Notes under the pieces: generated by a model
What the model saw: only the letters and a program-made list of their open reading frames with translations
Databases searched by the model: none
Told to the model about the DNA's origin: nothing
Part shown: positions 8,801 through 15,735 of the stretch, one piece after another
Layout of the letters: each line of letters opens with the position of its first letter
Position numbering within the stretch: the stretch's first letter is position 1
Source: Azoarcus sp.
Lineage (GTDB): Bacteria; Pseudomonadota; Gammaproteobacteria; Burkholderiales; Rhodocyclaceae
Direction of reading: 5' to 3'
Assembly (NCBI GenBank): GCA_031265765.1
Contig: JAISCE010000020.1
Span: 1-39,809, forward strand
DNA length: 39,809 bases
Position numbers and translations under genes: made by a program

Positions 8801-9569
8801 AAACCCCCTTGTGAAGCCCGGTAGCGGCATCGAACGCCTGCCGGACGGCAGCGCCATCGCCCCAGAGGCGGCGGGCTTCGTCATACCCGGCATCGAGCGC
8901 CGCCAATAACGCGCCGGGGCCGCTCCCGCCGGTATCGCCGTCCTCATCCCACAACACTCGCGCCAGAGGACGCGCCTGCGCTTCCTTGAGCCATTGCGCC
9001 CAGCGTTCGGGACTATCGCGGCACGCCAGCAAATGCCCGGCCAGCGCCGCGTCGATACCCGCAAGCTCGCGCCGCCAGAAATCCCGCGCCGTTTCGAGGC
9101 GCAAATCGCTGTCGTCCTCGTCCACATCGAGCACATAAGGCAAGCCCGCGGCAAAAGGCGTATCGACGAGCGCGCGCTGGCAAAAACCGTGGATCGTGAA
9201 AATGGCGGCTTCATCGAACGCCGCCAGCGCCCCCTGCAAACGTCGGCGCATGGCGGACTCTTCCACGCCCGCCGCCCGCGCCGCGTCGATCAGGGCGAAA
9301 ACGAAAGAATCGTCACCGGAATCGCCGCCATCGAGCGCCCGCAAAACAGCGACGATACGCTCCCGGATGCGGGCGGAAAGCTCTGCCGTGGCGGCGCGCG
9401 TAAACGTCACCACCAGCAGGCGGCCCACCGGCAAATCCTTTTCGAGCAACTGCCGCAGGTAAAGGCCGCAGATGTTCCAGGTCTTGCCAGTGCCCGCCGA
9501 AGCTTCGATCAGTGCAATGCCGTCGAGCGGACAGGCGAACACATCGAATGCGGACGACGCCAACTTCAT
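5856..9569 (-). CDS. recB: Exodeoxyribonuclease V beta subunit (RecB helicase-nuclease)
   Basis: This 1237-residue SF1A 3'-5' helicase also carries the nuclease domain of RecBCD. Walker A (ASAGTGKT) is near residues 24-31. UvrD-type motifs follow: VALIDEFQDTDPLQLAIF, GDPKQAIYSFRGAD, the VTIYRAKGLQYGIVFCP block and LRLVYVALTRAVHRCYLAVG. The C-terminal RecB nuclease signature is intact: YIDLVFEHEGRYWALDWKSN, with the Asp and Lys of the D-(D/E)xK active site, then a Tyr-containing helix. It sits 15 nt downstream of psd and overlaps recD. recC, normally beside recB, is not in this window. Confidence 0.97.
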   Translation of the reverse strand: MKLASSAFDVFACPLDGIALIEASAGTGKTWNICGLYLRQLLEKDLPVGRLLVVTFTRAATAELSARIRERIVAVLRALDGGDSGDDSFVFALIDAARAAGVEESAMRRRLQGALAAFDEAAIFTIHGFCQRALVDTPFAAGLPYVLDVDEDDSDLRLETARDFWRRELAGIDAALAGHLLACRDSPERWAQWLKEAQARPLARVLWDEDGDTGGSGPGALLAALDAGYDEARRLWGDGAAVRQAFDAATGLHKGVYKTAAVDAAFRQWTAWLAAGDARAEPGSGDGDKRDLLGAATLAGRTNKGHTPPEHPFFTAAQNLLAVRRQFIAALDTARLGLLRRFIEEAGVELRRRKQSERRVAFDDILWNAHDALASGRQPWLAKALHARYPVALIDEFQDTDPLQLAIFQHIYDCDGRHGSLFLVGDPKQAIYSFRGADLQTYLHARALADARYTLDVNRRSAPALVVACNTLFGANGAAFMEAGLDFRPVRAHEPSQCLDDRTPSGSSAAGLRLWRIPRGESIEGDKDSSDENGAGGERLSRKQALARAAAASAAEIARLLAAGERGEIHIGGCALAPGDVAVLVRTHNEGARMKAALAQKGVGSVELSQSSVFASGEAGELERVLLAIADPARERRIKAALATGLMGWDAAALARLASDDNGLVEQLGRFAGWREDWLRHGFAFMSWRWMNDAGVASRLLARDDGERRLTNLLHLTELLQRDAGRASPAVLLGILARRRVEGGGGDDALLRLESDRNLVRIVTIYRAKGLQYGIVFCPFLFDGYAASHRGGPMRFWHDETGGQVADWRADPGGEDRIKEKLDGERDAETLRLVYVALTRAVHRCYLAVGCYDKGARSGGNYRESAHSLLNWLVTGADATVAAWQEKDYSPAEVDARWRRLASASGGAMTLDDLPSGEGESLALEAERLAFSAPRAPKVPGGWRLGSFSALMSDAVHEGAARDHDARAGLADTIVETDATSPPPDDDILRFPRGPVAGDCVHAVFEGIDFTRYETRAAAIGRALAVHAPATEGNPALLPRMLAKLADDVLSTPLAAGDGAVLLLETVPMERRLTELGFYLPTPRLAAAALGDWLAGHGYGAPKLAQRDLTGYLKGYIDLVFEHEGRYWALDWKSNHLGDTPAAYASAALAAVMARHGYHLQHLLYTVALHRHLSDTLPGYDYERHFGGVLYLFVRGVRPGWRVDGEQTGVFRHRAAKTAIESLDALLSGVGSGAGPR

Positions 9570-9584
9570 CGCGTCCTCGCCGCA

Positions 9585-10436
9585 TCAAGCCGCGCCGAGG
9601 CTTCCCATCGCCTCGCCCATGCGCACAGCCTGCCCCGGCATCCACACCGGCGCGAAACGCAGCGCGGGATAGGCAAAAAGCGCCACCACGGTCGAACCGA
9701 GCAAAAAACGCCCCATTTCCGCGCCCTGCGCCAGTTCGACGCTCGCTTCCTCGTACTGCCAGATACTCTTGCGGCGATGGCGCGGCGGCGTCACCACGCC
9801 ATGCCAGGCAGTCGCCACGCTGCCGACGATCGCCGCGCCGACCAGCACGAGCGCGAATGGCCCCGCAGCCGACTCGAATACACACACCACCCGTTCGTTA
9901 CGGGCAAAAAGCCCCGGCACCCGCCGCGCCATGACCGGATCGACCGAAAACAGGCTGCCCGGCACATGGATCATGCGGCTGAGACGCCCGGCGCAAGGCA
10001 TGTGAATGCGATGGTAGTTGCGCGGACTCAGGTAAAGGGTCGCGAAGCCGCCGTTTTCAAAACGCGCCGCCAACCCGGCATCGCCGCCAAGGAGGGCGAG
10101 CGTGGAATAGTGATGCCCCTTGGCCTGGAAAATCTGTCCACCCGCGATAGCGCCGAACTCGCTGATCGCGCCATCGACCGGACAGACGAGATCCGCATTG
10201 GCAAGCGGCCGCTGGCCCGGGCGCAAAGCGCGGGTAAAAAAATCGTTGAAACAGGCATAGGCGCGCAAATCGGGCTCGTCGGCCTCGCTCATATCGACGC
10301 CATAACGGCGCGCGAAAGCGGAAATCGCCGCCGTCGTAACCGCTCCGCCCCGCCAGGAAGCCAGCTTGCCCGCCAAACGCGTCAGCAGACGCTTGGGCAG
10401 CAGATATTGAGACAAGACGGCGAGAGACTCGGGCAT
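9585..10436 (-). CDS. psd: Phosphatidylserine decarboxylase proenzyme
   Basis: This inner-membrane enzyme converts phosphatidylserine to phosphatidylethanolamine. It is made as a proenzyme that self-cleaves at a serine to form a pyruvoyl cofactor. The self-cleavage motif is LGST in GRFLLGSTVVALF near the C-terminus. Other family blocks are FNDFFTRALRPGQRP, the VCPVDGAISEFG aspartate segment and YHRIHMP with its histidines. The ATG at 10436 (MPESLAVLSQYLLPKR) fits family N-termini better than the in-frame TTG at 10451. A CATAAT hexamer on the minus strand (10466-10471) could be a -10 box, without a good -35. The neighbours are recB downstream and divergent pldA, so two phospholipid enzymes lie back to back. 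Confidence 0.96.
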   Translation of the reverse strand: MPESLAVLSQYLLPKRLLTRLAGKLASWRGGAVTTAAISAFARRYGVDMSEADEPDLRAYACFNDFFTRALRPGQRPLANADLVCPVDGAISEFGAIAGGQIFQAKGHHYSTLALLGGDAGLAARFENGGFATLYLSPRNYHRIHMPCAGRLSRMIHVPGSLFSVDPVMARRVPGLFARNERVVCVFESAAGPFALVLVGAAIVGSVATAWHGVVTPPRHRRKSIWQYEEASVELAQGAEMGRFLLGSTVVALFAYPALRFAPVWMPGQAVRMGEAMGSLGAA

Positions 10437-10553
10437 GATCGACCCCGGCAACGGAACGAACGCCGATTATGCCCCACCCCGATGCACGGCATGGCATTGC
10501 CAGACGGCAACAATACCGTTTCCCCGACATGATTTTCCCGGCAAGCTTCCAAA

Positions 10554-11831
10554 ATGCGTAGGATTGGATGCTTCGGAACTCTTGATGGGCGAATCGTGCC
10601 GATACCCAGGCAGAATCATGCCTTGTATGGCATCTTCCTGCTGCTGGCAGCAGCAGGAATGTCCGCGCACGCGGCGGACTGCAACGACGACGCTCATACA
10701 CAGGAAAGAGAAACGGCGCTGCCCGCGCGCACAGCGGACTGGCTGCTGGCCGCCCCCACCCCGAGAGTCTCGCCCGGACAGGCATTCGAGATCGTCGTAA
10801 CCGGCGAGCCGGGCGAAGCGGGCTGGCCGCCCCGCTTATCCGCGCTGATCGAACTACGCGGCAACTGTCCGCGCATGGCGCTGGAACTGACGGCGATAGG
10901 CGCTCCCAGCCTGTCGAGGCAACGCTATCTCGGGCACTGGCCCATCGAAGCCATGGGCGTAACCAGACTGACGCTGGCCAATGCCGCCCATGCCAGCCTG
11001 CTGCTCGAAGCGGCCCCGACGCCTTCCGGGCCTTCCTTTTCCGGAGACGGCCAAGCCGGAAGCGCCGCCGACCCCAGCCTCATCTCACCCGCCGATACGG
11101 CGGACACCATCGTCGAGCCGACGGCGCTGGATTTCCATGAACCCATGTACATCGTATTCGGCGGCAAACACCCGAAATCGGCGCGCTACCAACTCAGTTT
11201 CCGCTACCGCCTGTTCGATACTCAAGGCATCGTCGCCCAAAACCTGCCGGTGACACAGGGACTCTACTTCGCTTTCACCCAGACCTCGATATGGGATCTC
11301 GAATCCGAATCCAAGCCATTCCGCGACACCAGCTTTCGCCCGTCGCTGTTTTTCCAATGGAAAGCCGTCAACCCGCCCCTTGGCGATTCCCTGACGCTGG
11401 CAGGCGGTTACGAGCATGAATCCAACGGTCGCGACGGGCCGGATTCGCGCAGCATCGACACCTGGTTCGCGCGCGCCGACCTGCGCTACCACCTGCCCGA
11501 CGGCAAGACCTATATCGGCATCGAGCCGAAGATATGGCAATACATGGACAAAAGCGATAACGCCGACATCCATCGCTACCGCGGTCATGGTCAACTCGGG
11601 CTACGCATCGGGCGCGACTCCGCCCTGATGCTCACCGCAATCCTGCGGCGCGGCACCGCCGGGGTCGGCAGTACCCAGTTCGACCTATCCTACCCGATAC
11701 GGAAAAACATCTTCTCGGGGGTCGGCACTTTCATCCACTTGCAGTATTTCAATGGGTATGGGCAGACCTTGCTCGAATACAATGAATCGAGTTCGCCGCA
11801 ATTCAGGATTGGGGTGTCGCTGGTGCGGTGA
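10554..11831 (+). CDS. pldA: Outer-membrane phospholipase A (OMPLA)
   Basis: This 425-residue protein has a signal sequence ending at about residue 40 (GIFLLLAAAGMSAHA, then ADC), a soluble N-terminal part of roughly 150 residues, and a C-terminal 12-strand barrel starting near FHEPMYIVFGGKHPKSARYQ. The catalytic HxSNG motif is present as YEHESNG (His288, Ser290). In E. coli OMPLA the third catalytic residue, Asn156, lies in SRSWN; here the aligned sequence is SRSID, placing Asp302 at that position. The enzyme normally hydrolyses phospholipids in the outer leaflet when membrane asymmetry is lost, as a calcium-dependent dimer. The true start may be downstream of the listed ATG (an in-frame GTG lies at 10596), because the first 20 residues are not signal-like. 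Confidence 0.92.
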   Translation: MRRIGCFGTLDGRIVPIPRQNHALYGIFLLLAAAGMSAHAADCNDDAHTQERETALPARTADWLLAAPTPRVSPGQAFEIVVTGEPGEAGWPPRLSALIELRGNCPRMALELTAIGAPSLSRQRYLGHWPIEAMGVTRLTLANAAHASLLLEAAPTPSGPSFSGDGQAGSAADPSLISPADTADTIVEPTALDFHEPMYIVFGGKHPKSARYQLSFRYRLFDTQGIVAQNLPVTQGLYFAFTQTSIWDLESESKPFRDTSFRPSLFFQWKAVNPPLGDSLTLAGGYEHESNGRDGPDSRSIDTWFARADLRYHLPDGKTYIGIEPKIWQYMDKSDNADIHRYRGHGQLGLRIGRDSALMLTAILRRGTAGVGSTQFDLSYPIRKNIFSGVGTFIHLQYFNGYGQTLLEYNESSSPQFRIGVSLVR

Positions 11832-11876
11832 GAGCCTGTAAGCATGATAAACAGGTGCAATCGCCCTGGGAAATGG

Positions 11877-11894
11877 GCGGGGTGATGACCCCGC
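11877..11894. terminator. Hairpin between convergent pldA and the antitoxin gene
   Basis: GCGGGGT and ACCCCGC form a perfect 7-bp stem with a GATG loop in the 88-nt gap between the two convergent stops. Neither strand has a good T-run after it, so it is at best a weak, possibly bidirectional, terminator. Confidence 0.35.
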
Positions 11895-11919
11895 GCGCCT
11901 TACGCCACTTGCCGGGCTG

Positions 11920-12210
11920 TTACACCGAATGCGCTTCCAGCCATTCGCGCATGGTGTCATTGACCCTTGTTTGCCACCCCCTACCTGTGGCTTTCAGCCG
12001 CGCCAGCACATCCGGATCGAAGCGAATGGCGGTTTGCACCTTGGGGGAAGCCTTGACGCTTCCAACGGGTCTGCCACGCCGTCTGGCAACGATGTCGGCA
12101 GGCGTGGAAACCCGGGCGTATTCGCCGCGCCGCGCTTCCTCTACTGAACGCAGTAGCGCCTGCTCGAAGGCGTCCATTTCCGGATCGGGATGGGGGGGAA
12201 GTTCAGACAT
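11920..12210 (-). CDS. BrnA-like antitoxin
   Basis: This is a 96-residue protein. Its C-terminal half carries the BrnA-type ribbon-helix-helix signature: TAIRFDPDVLARLKATGRGW, then QTRVNDTMREWLEAH. The GRPVGSVKASPK segment before it is common in antitoxins paired with RelE-superfamily toxins. The N-terminal half is acidic and probably wraps the toxin. It is encoded second, overlapping the toxin stop by 8 nt (12203-12210), so the two are translationally coupled. The toxin-first order is like higBA. The protein would neutralise the toxin and, through its RHH domain, repress the shared promoter. Confidence 0.85.
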   Translation of the reverse strand: MSELPPHPDPEMDAFEQALLRSVEEARRGEYARVSTPADIVARRRGRPVGSVKASPKVQTAIRFDPDVLARLKATGRGWQTRVNDTMREWLEAHSV

Positions 12211-12514
12211 CGTAACGCTCCTTCAAGTGCCGCAAGAACTCCGGGCGCAGATTGTCGAATTTGGCCTTGGCATACACTAGCAGCAAGACAACCAGCCCTT
12301 CCTTGTCGCGCAGGTAATAAATCACTCGCGCCCCGCCGCGCTTGCCCATGCCTTGCCGGGAAAAACGCACCTTGCGCAACCCGCCTGCATGCGCAATGAC
12401 ATCCCCGGCATCCGGGTGTTGGGAAATCCAGTCGACGAAGGCGTCACGCTCATCGTCCGACCAGACGTGCGGATACCAAGCGAGGAATTCAGGGGCTTCG
12501 ACAACAGTCAACAT
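12203..12514 (-). CDS. RelE/ParE-superfamily toxin, HigB2-like
   Basis: This 103-residue protein has the pattern GDVIAHAGGLRKVRFSRQGM followed by GKRGGARVIYYL, closely like HigB2-type mRNA interferases (GDVIxGTGGLRKIR, GKGKRGGxRIIYY). These cut ribosome-bound mRNA. The C-terminal part, VVLLLVYAKAKFDNL, forms the last strands of the RelE fold. It is the first gene of a two-gene module with the BrnA-like antitoxin. The assigned -10 box lies only 6 nt upstream of the ATG, so the transcript may be leaderless; no Shine-Dalgarno is visible. The module sits at the junction of GC-rich backbone and AT-rich polysaccharide island. Confidence 0.87.
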   Translation of the reverse strand: MLTVVEAPEFLAWYPHVWSDDERDAFVDWISQHPDAGDVIAHAGGLRKVRFSRQGMGKRGGARVIYYLRDKEGLVVLLLVYAKAKFDNLRPEFLRHLKERYDV

Positions 12515-12520
12515 GAATTA

Positions 12521-12549
12521 ATTGTAGAACCAAATAAATCGAAAAACAA
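12521..12549 (-). promoter_or_regulatory. Sigma-70-type promoter of the toxin-antitoxin module
   Basis: On the minus strand TTGTTT (12544-12549) is separated by exactly 17 nt from TACAAT (12521-12526), which lies 6 nt before the toxin ATG. Transcription would begin at or within a nucleotide or two of the start codon. Confidence 0.6.
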
Positions 12550-12570
12550 GTCGCGCGCGCCGTCCGCGAC
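12542..12570 (-). terminator. Rho-independent terminator at the end of the polysaccharide operon
   Basis: Read on the minus strand, GTCGCG pairs with CGCGAC (6 bp, 9-nt loop, 12550-12570) and is followed at once by TTGTTTTT (12542-12549). It lies 42 nt past the last polysaccharide gene. Its T-run doubles as the -35 region of the toxin promoter. Confidence 0.6.
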
Positions 12571-12612
12571 ACGCGACACAGGAGACGGTCGCCTTTTCGA
12601 GATATCGCCGTT

Positions 12613-13440
12613 TCAGGCTCGCCTGATAGTATTGACGTCAGGCGGTACAAGCAACGGCACTCTGTATTTGCGAGCGAAGGTAAAAAGACTTTTGAGATGT
12701 GTCCGTCCAGCCCAGCTAAAAGGGCCAGACGCGCTTGAACGTTGATGGTGATGGACAAGACGCGCGCCCGGCACACACACTACACGCGATCCTGAAGACC
12801 ATACGCGAGCACATAAATCTACGTCTTCCATATAAAGGAAATATGAATCATCCATCCCCCCTATACGCTGAAACAGATCGCGCCGAATAATGAATCCGGT
12901 ACCCATGACCCAATCGGCATCGAAAGGTTTACCATCTTCCCAAGACGAAATCATCATGTGCTTATCCAGCCTCCCTTTCATCGGCCAATAATGCCCAATC
13001 GGCGAGCGGCGGCAGATAATATCGAGGATGCTATAAAAACGTCGCGCGGAGAATTGACGGCGGCCATCCGGATATATCAGATCGAGGCCAATCAACCCGA
13101 CATCGGGTCTTTCGTCCAGCACCTGAAGGGCTAGCTTGATAGTGTCATCTATAAAGTAGGTATCGGGATTGAGTATTAATAAATACTGTTCTAGCGTCTC
13201 CTTTACTCCAATATTAACGCCATAAGAAGCGCCACCGTTACGTCCGGTATCCAGCACTTTTATTCCACATAACTCTGCACGTAATTGCGCAAACGAGCCG
13301 TCTGGAGAGGCGTTATCCACAACAATAATTTGATCGTCACCTGCGACCTGCCAATCACGCAGCGACTGAACGCACGTTTTGACCAACTCCGGCGTACAAT
13401 AGTTAACAATTACTACGCTTACTTTGTTTTGGATATCCAT
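12613..13440 (-). CDS. Family 2 glycosyltransferase (rhamnosyltransferase-like)
   Basis: This is a 275-residue inverting GT-A enzyme. It opens with VSVVIVNYCTPELVKTCVQS, and has DQIIVVDNASPDGS (nucleotide-sugar binding), NGGASYGVNIGV, a DxD-like LILNPDTYF, and the acceptor-side GTGFIIRRDLF and YMEDVDLCARV (catalytic Asp of the ED motif). The NPD and ED patterns resemble WbbL-type rhamnosyltransferases, but the sugar cannot be read from sequence. It is cytoplasmic and acts on a lipid-linked repeat unit. It is the last gene of the minus-strand polysaccharide cluster. Its N-terminus is strikingly like the remnant found on the upstream acyltransferase. The 120-nt spacer upstream holds a GGAGG 12 nt before the ATG and no further gene. 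Confidence 0.9.
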   Translation of the reverse strand: MDIQNKVSVVIVNYCTPELVKTCVQSLRDWQVAGDDQIIVVDNASPDGSFAQLRAELCGIKVLDTGRNGGASYGVNIGVKETLEQYLLILNPDTYFIDDTIKLALQVLDERPDVGLIGLDLIYPDGRRQFSARRFYSILDIICRRSPIGHYWPMKGRLDKHMMISSWEDGKPFDADWVMGTGFIIRRDLFQRIGGMDDSYFLYMEDVDLCARVWSSGSRVVCVPGARLVHHHQRSSASGPFSWAGRTHLKSLFTFARKYRVPLLVPPDVNTIRRA

Positions 13441-13560
13441 GTCAATGTACAGCCTCCAAAGAAATCGATCACTCGGCCCAGCCCCGACCGTTTCGTCGCT
13501 TCACAAAGGAGGAGACAGCCGCCGTTTCATTCTGAATGCTAAAACAACTTCAGCTTCCAT

Positions 13561-14643
13561 TCACTGCGAAGGTTTAGCCAAATAATGACTATTTTTAAAT
13601 AAAAATCGTTTTTCAACAAGATGCCACATCAAATACCCCCCGAAAATAACAAGGACTGTAGCCACCAACAAACCGCCCCATCCAGAATACCTAAACATAC
13701 CCAAGCTGATCAGTACTTGTAAGATAGGGAAATGTACAATATAAACCCCATAAGAAAGATCACCAATTTTACTCAGATTAATGGCAGGAAGACAGAAAGC
13801 GAAAAAGCAAAGCACCAAAGCCAAGGAAGCTGGATATAGCATGTCGCTTACTCCTGTATAATGTAATGAAAATCCTAAAGCCACGACTACCAAGCAAAGC
13901 CGACCGGAAGCTATAACTTTATCATAAAAGTAATAAATCGCCATTCCAGATGCAAAAAACTGCAACTGCCCCGGCAGTTGCTTCGCAAAGATTGCAGCAT
14001 GTGTCCAATTAAGGTTTTTCATCAAAACAGAGTATAAAAAACCAGTTATATATAAAAGCAAGAGGATGAGTGCAGGGCGACTTCTTTTACACAACCATGC
14101 AACAATAGGGACACATACATAGAACATAACTTCTATCTTAATAGTCCACATGGCACCATTGACTGCGGGGATAAGATTATTTTCAAAGACCCCGGGGATA
14201 GAAGGCGTGATAAAGTTTAAAAATACAGCATTGATGGCCAAATATTTTATATAGCCCAAAGAAGTGAAAACTCCATAGGAAGTGCACTCAATTATAGGAA
14301 GCAGAATTGCAAAAAATAAAAGGGATGCTATATAAGCAGGATATATTCTTCTAATCCTTTTTCGTGCATAACTCGACAAAGTCTTACTTCTCTCATAACT
14401 CATAATAATCAAGAAACCACTAATCACAAAAAATGATTCGACAGCAACTTTAGACGACAAGAAATACGTAAGCGACTCTAAATCATTTGAATGTGATAAA
14501 TCATACGAATGCACAAGAAATACTATAAATGCCAATATCAAACGAATAATATCAAAATTATTTTCCGATGACCGAACATATGTCTTGGTTAGATCAGGTG
14601 TATGATAATTGACAACAATGGCGCTTAACTTTTGCACGCTCAT
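13561..14643 (-). CDS. Membrane O-acyltransferase (acyltransferase 3 family) with a GT2-derived N-terminal leader
   Basis: From about residue 24 this is an AT3/OafA-type integral membrane acyltransferase: ENNFDIIRLILAFIVFLVHS, FFVISGFLIIMSYERS, RKRIRRIYPAYIASLLF and about ten hydrophobic segments, with the conserved His in FLVHS and the R/K-rich RKRIRRIYPAY loop. Such enzymes acetylate sugars of surface polysaccharides. The first 23 residues (MSVQKLSAIVVNYHTPDLTK, then TYVRS) are instead the N-terminus of a GT2 glycosyltransferase, joined in frame to the normal AT3 start. There is no Met at the natural AT3 start, so the leader supplies initiation. I chose the ATG at 14643: it has AGAGGA 9 nt upstream and overlaps the GT4 stop as ATGA. 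Confidence 0.9.
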   Translation of the reverse strand: MSVQKLSAIVVNYHTPDLTKTYVRSSENNFDIIRLILAFIVFLVHSYDLSHSNDLESLTYFLSSKVAVESFFVISGFLIIMSYERSKTLSSYARKRIRRIYPAYIASLLFFAILLPIIECTSYGVFTSLGYIKYLAINAVFLNFITPSIPGVFENNLIPAVNGAMWTIKIEVMFYVCVPIVAWLCKRSRPALILLLLYITGFLYSVLMKNLNWTHAAIFAKQLPGQLQFFASGMAIYYFYDKVIASGRLCLVVVALGFSLHYTGVSDMLYPASLALVLCFFAFCLPAINLSKIGDLSYGVYIVHFPILQVLISLGMFRYSGWGGLLVATVLVIFGGYLMWHLVEKRFLFKNSHYLAKPSQ

Positions 14644-15716
14644 AATCTGCATTCCTCTAAGCGCGGCTCAACGTTCAACAATGCACTCTCAAGCGCTTTA
14701 AGAGCGTTCTCCCAAGTAAATTTAGACAGCCGCATTTGACCCATTTCCATGCAATTGTTTACTTTCTCAGGCAAAGACAGCAATCGGAATGCTTCGGCCC
14801 AACTTTGTGGATCACCAAGCTTTACGAAAAATGCAGCATCACCCAACACCTCACGATGTGGCGGAATATCTGAAGCAATTACTGGCGTACCACACGACAG
14901 CGCTTCAAGCGGGGGGATACCAAACCCCTCCCAACACGAAGGGTATACTAATGCACTCGCACTTTGATAAAGATACAGCAATGCTTCACGTGATACGTAA
15001 TCCTTAAATTCAACCCTGTCATCAAGCCCAAGATGACGAACTTTCTGTGCGAGCGCTTTCCGGTACGGGCCATCGCAAGAAGTAATGATTAGTCTATAAT
15101 TCTCTTGCCAACATGGAGCCATATCCAACACTTCATGCACATTCTTATGTGGATATCGCGCTCCGACCATCAATAAGAAACGACTCCCTGAATGTGCACC
15201 AGAAGCAGGCGGAAAGGCGCTCTGATCAACTCCATTCGGCACAACAAAAATACTTTCCAAAGGGAAGGCATAAGTCTTGGCAATATCATGGCGTGTAGTT
15301 TCAGAGACCGTAAAAACCGCGCGGCACTTTTTTAATAGGTGTGGCAAGCCAAAACGAAAAAAAAGGTATTGCGAAAAATGCTGTGCAGGAAATCTCAAGC
15401 TGATAAGGTCATGCACGGTGATGATCTGCCCAACCTGATTAGGCAGTCCGTGATGGGTCGGCGAATACATAACTTGATCAGAATTAAATTGCACAGAACG
15501 TAGCCACCATTGCCGCCGCAGCGCAGCAAGTTTGCCACTACCAATAGCAACTGAATCAGGTGCCTTAACCACTACTTCGCCATCTGGAAGGTATCCATTT
15601 CCGGCAATCAATCCAAGGCGAAAGCGCTGTGCCAAACCTGAAACGCAGTGCTCGGCGTAAACACCCAAACCTGTGGGATGTCTACCAAGCATAGAAAGAT
15701 TACAAATCAGCTTCAT
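14640..15716 (-). CDS. Family 4 glycosyltransferase (mannosyltransferase-like)
   Basis: This is a 358-residue GT-B retaining enzyme. It starts MKLICNLSMLGRHPTGLGVY with the glycine-rich N-lobe loop, continues through ITVHDLISLRFP, AVFTVSETTRHDI and FVVPNGVD, and has a C-lobe beginning LLMVGARYPHKNVHEVLD. The donor-site motif is ALVYPSCWEGFGIPPLEALS then CGTPVIASDIPPHREVLGDA, the classical E(x7)E region. It resembles WbaZ/WbdB-type mannosyltransferases, but the sugar is an inference. An in-frame GTG at 15749 would overlap the upstream gene; the ATG at 15716 fits the family N-terminus. It overlaps the downstream acyltransferase by ATGA. Confidence 0.92.
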   Translation of the reverse strand: MKLICNLSMLGRHPTGLGVYAEHCVSGLAQRFRLGLIAGNGYLPDGEVVVKAPDSVAIGSGKLAALRRQWWLRSVQFNSDQVMYSPTHHGLPNQVGQIITVHDLISLRFPAQHFSQYLFFRFGLPHLLKKCRAVFTVSETTRHDIAKTYAFPLESIFVVPNGVDQSAFPPASGAHSGSRFLLMVGARYPHKNVHEVLDMAPCWQENYRLIITSCDGPYRKALAQKVRHLGLDDRVEFKDYVSREALLYLYQSASALVYPSCWEGFGIPPLEALSCGTPVIASDIPPHREVLGDAAFFVKLGDPQSWAEAFRLLSLPEKVNNCMEMGQMRLSKFTWENALKALESALLNVEPRLEECRL

Positions 15717-15735
15717 CACGTATGGCAAAGCTTGT

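Noticed and set aside
12353-12745. 130-residue plus-strand frame across the toxin gene and operon end
   Set aside because: It lies opposite the toxin, terminator and GT2 3' end, which are better supported.
13441-13560. Remnant of the deleted GT2 body between the acyltransferase and the last GT2
   Set aside because: I looked for GT2 motifs in this spacer on both strands and found none, so it does not hold the missing part.
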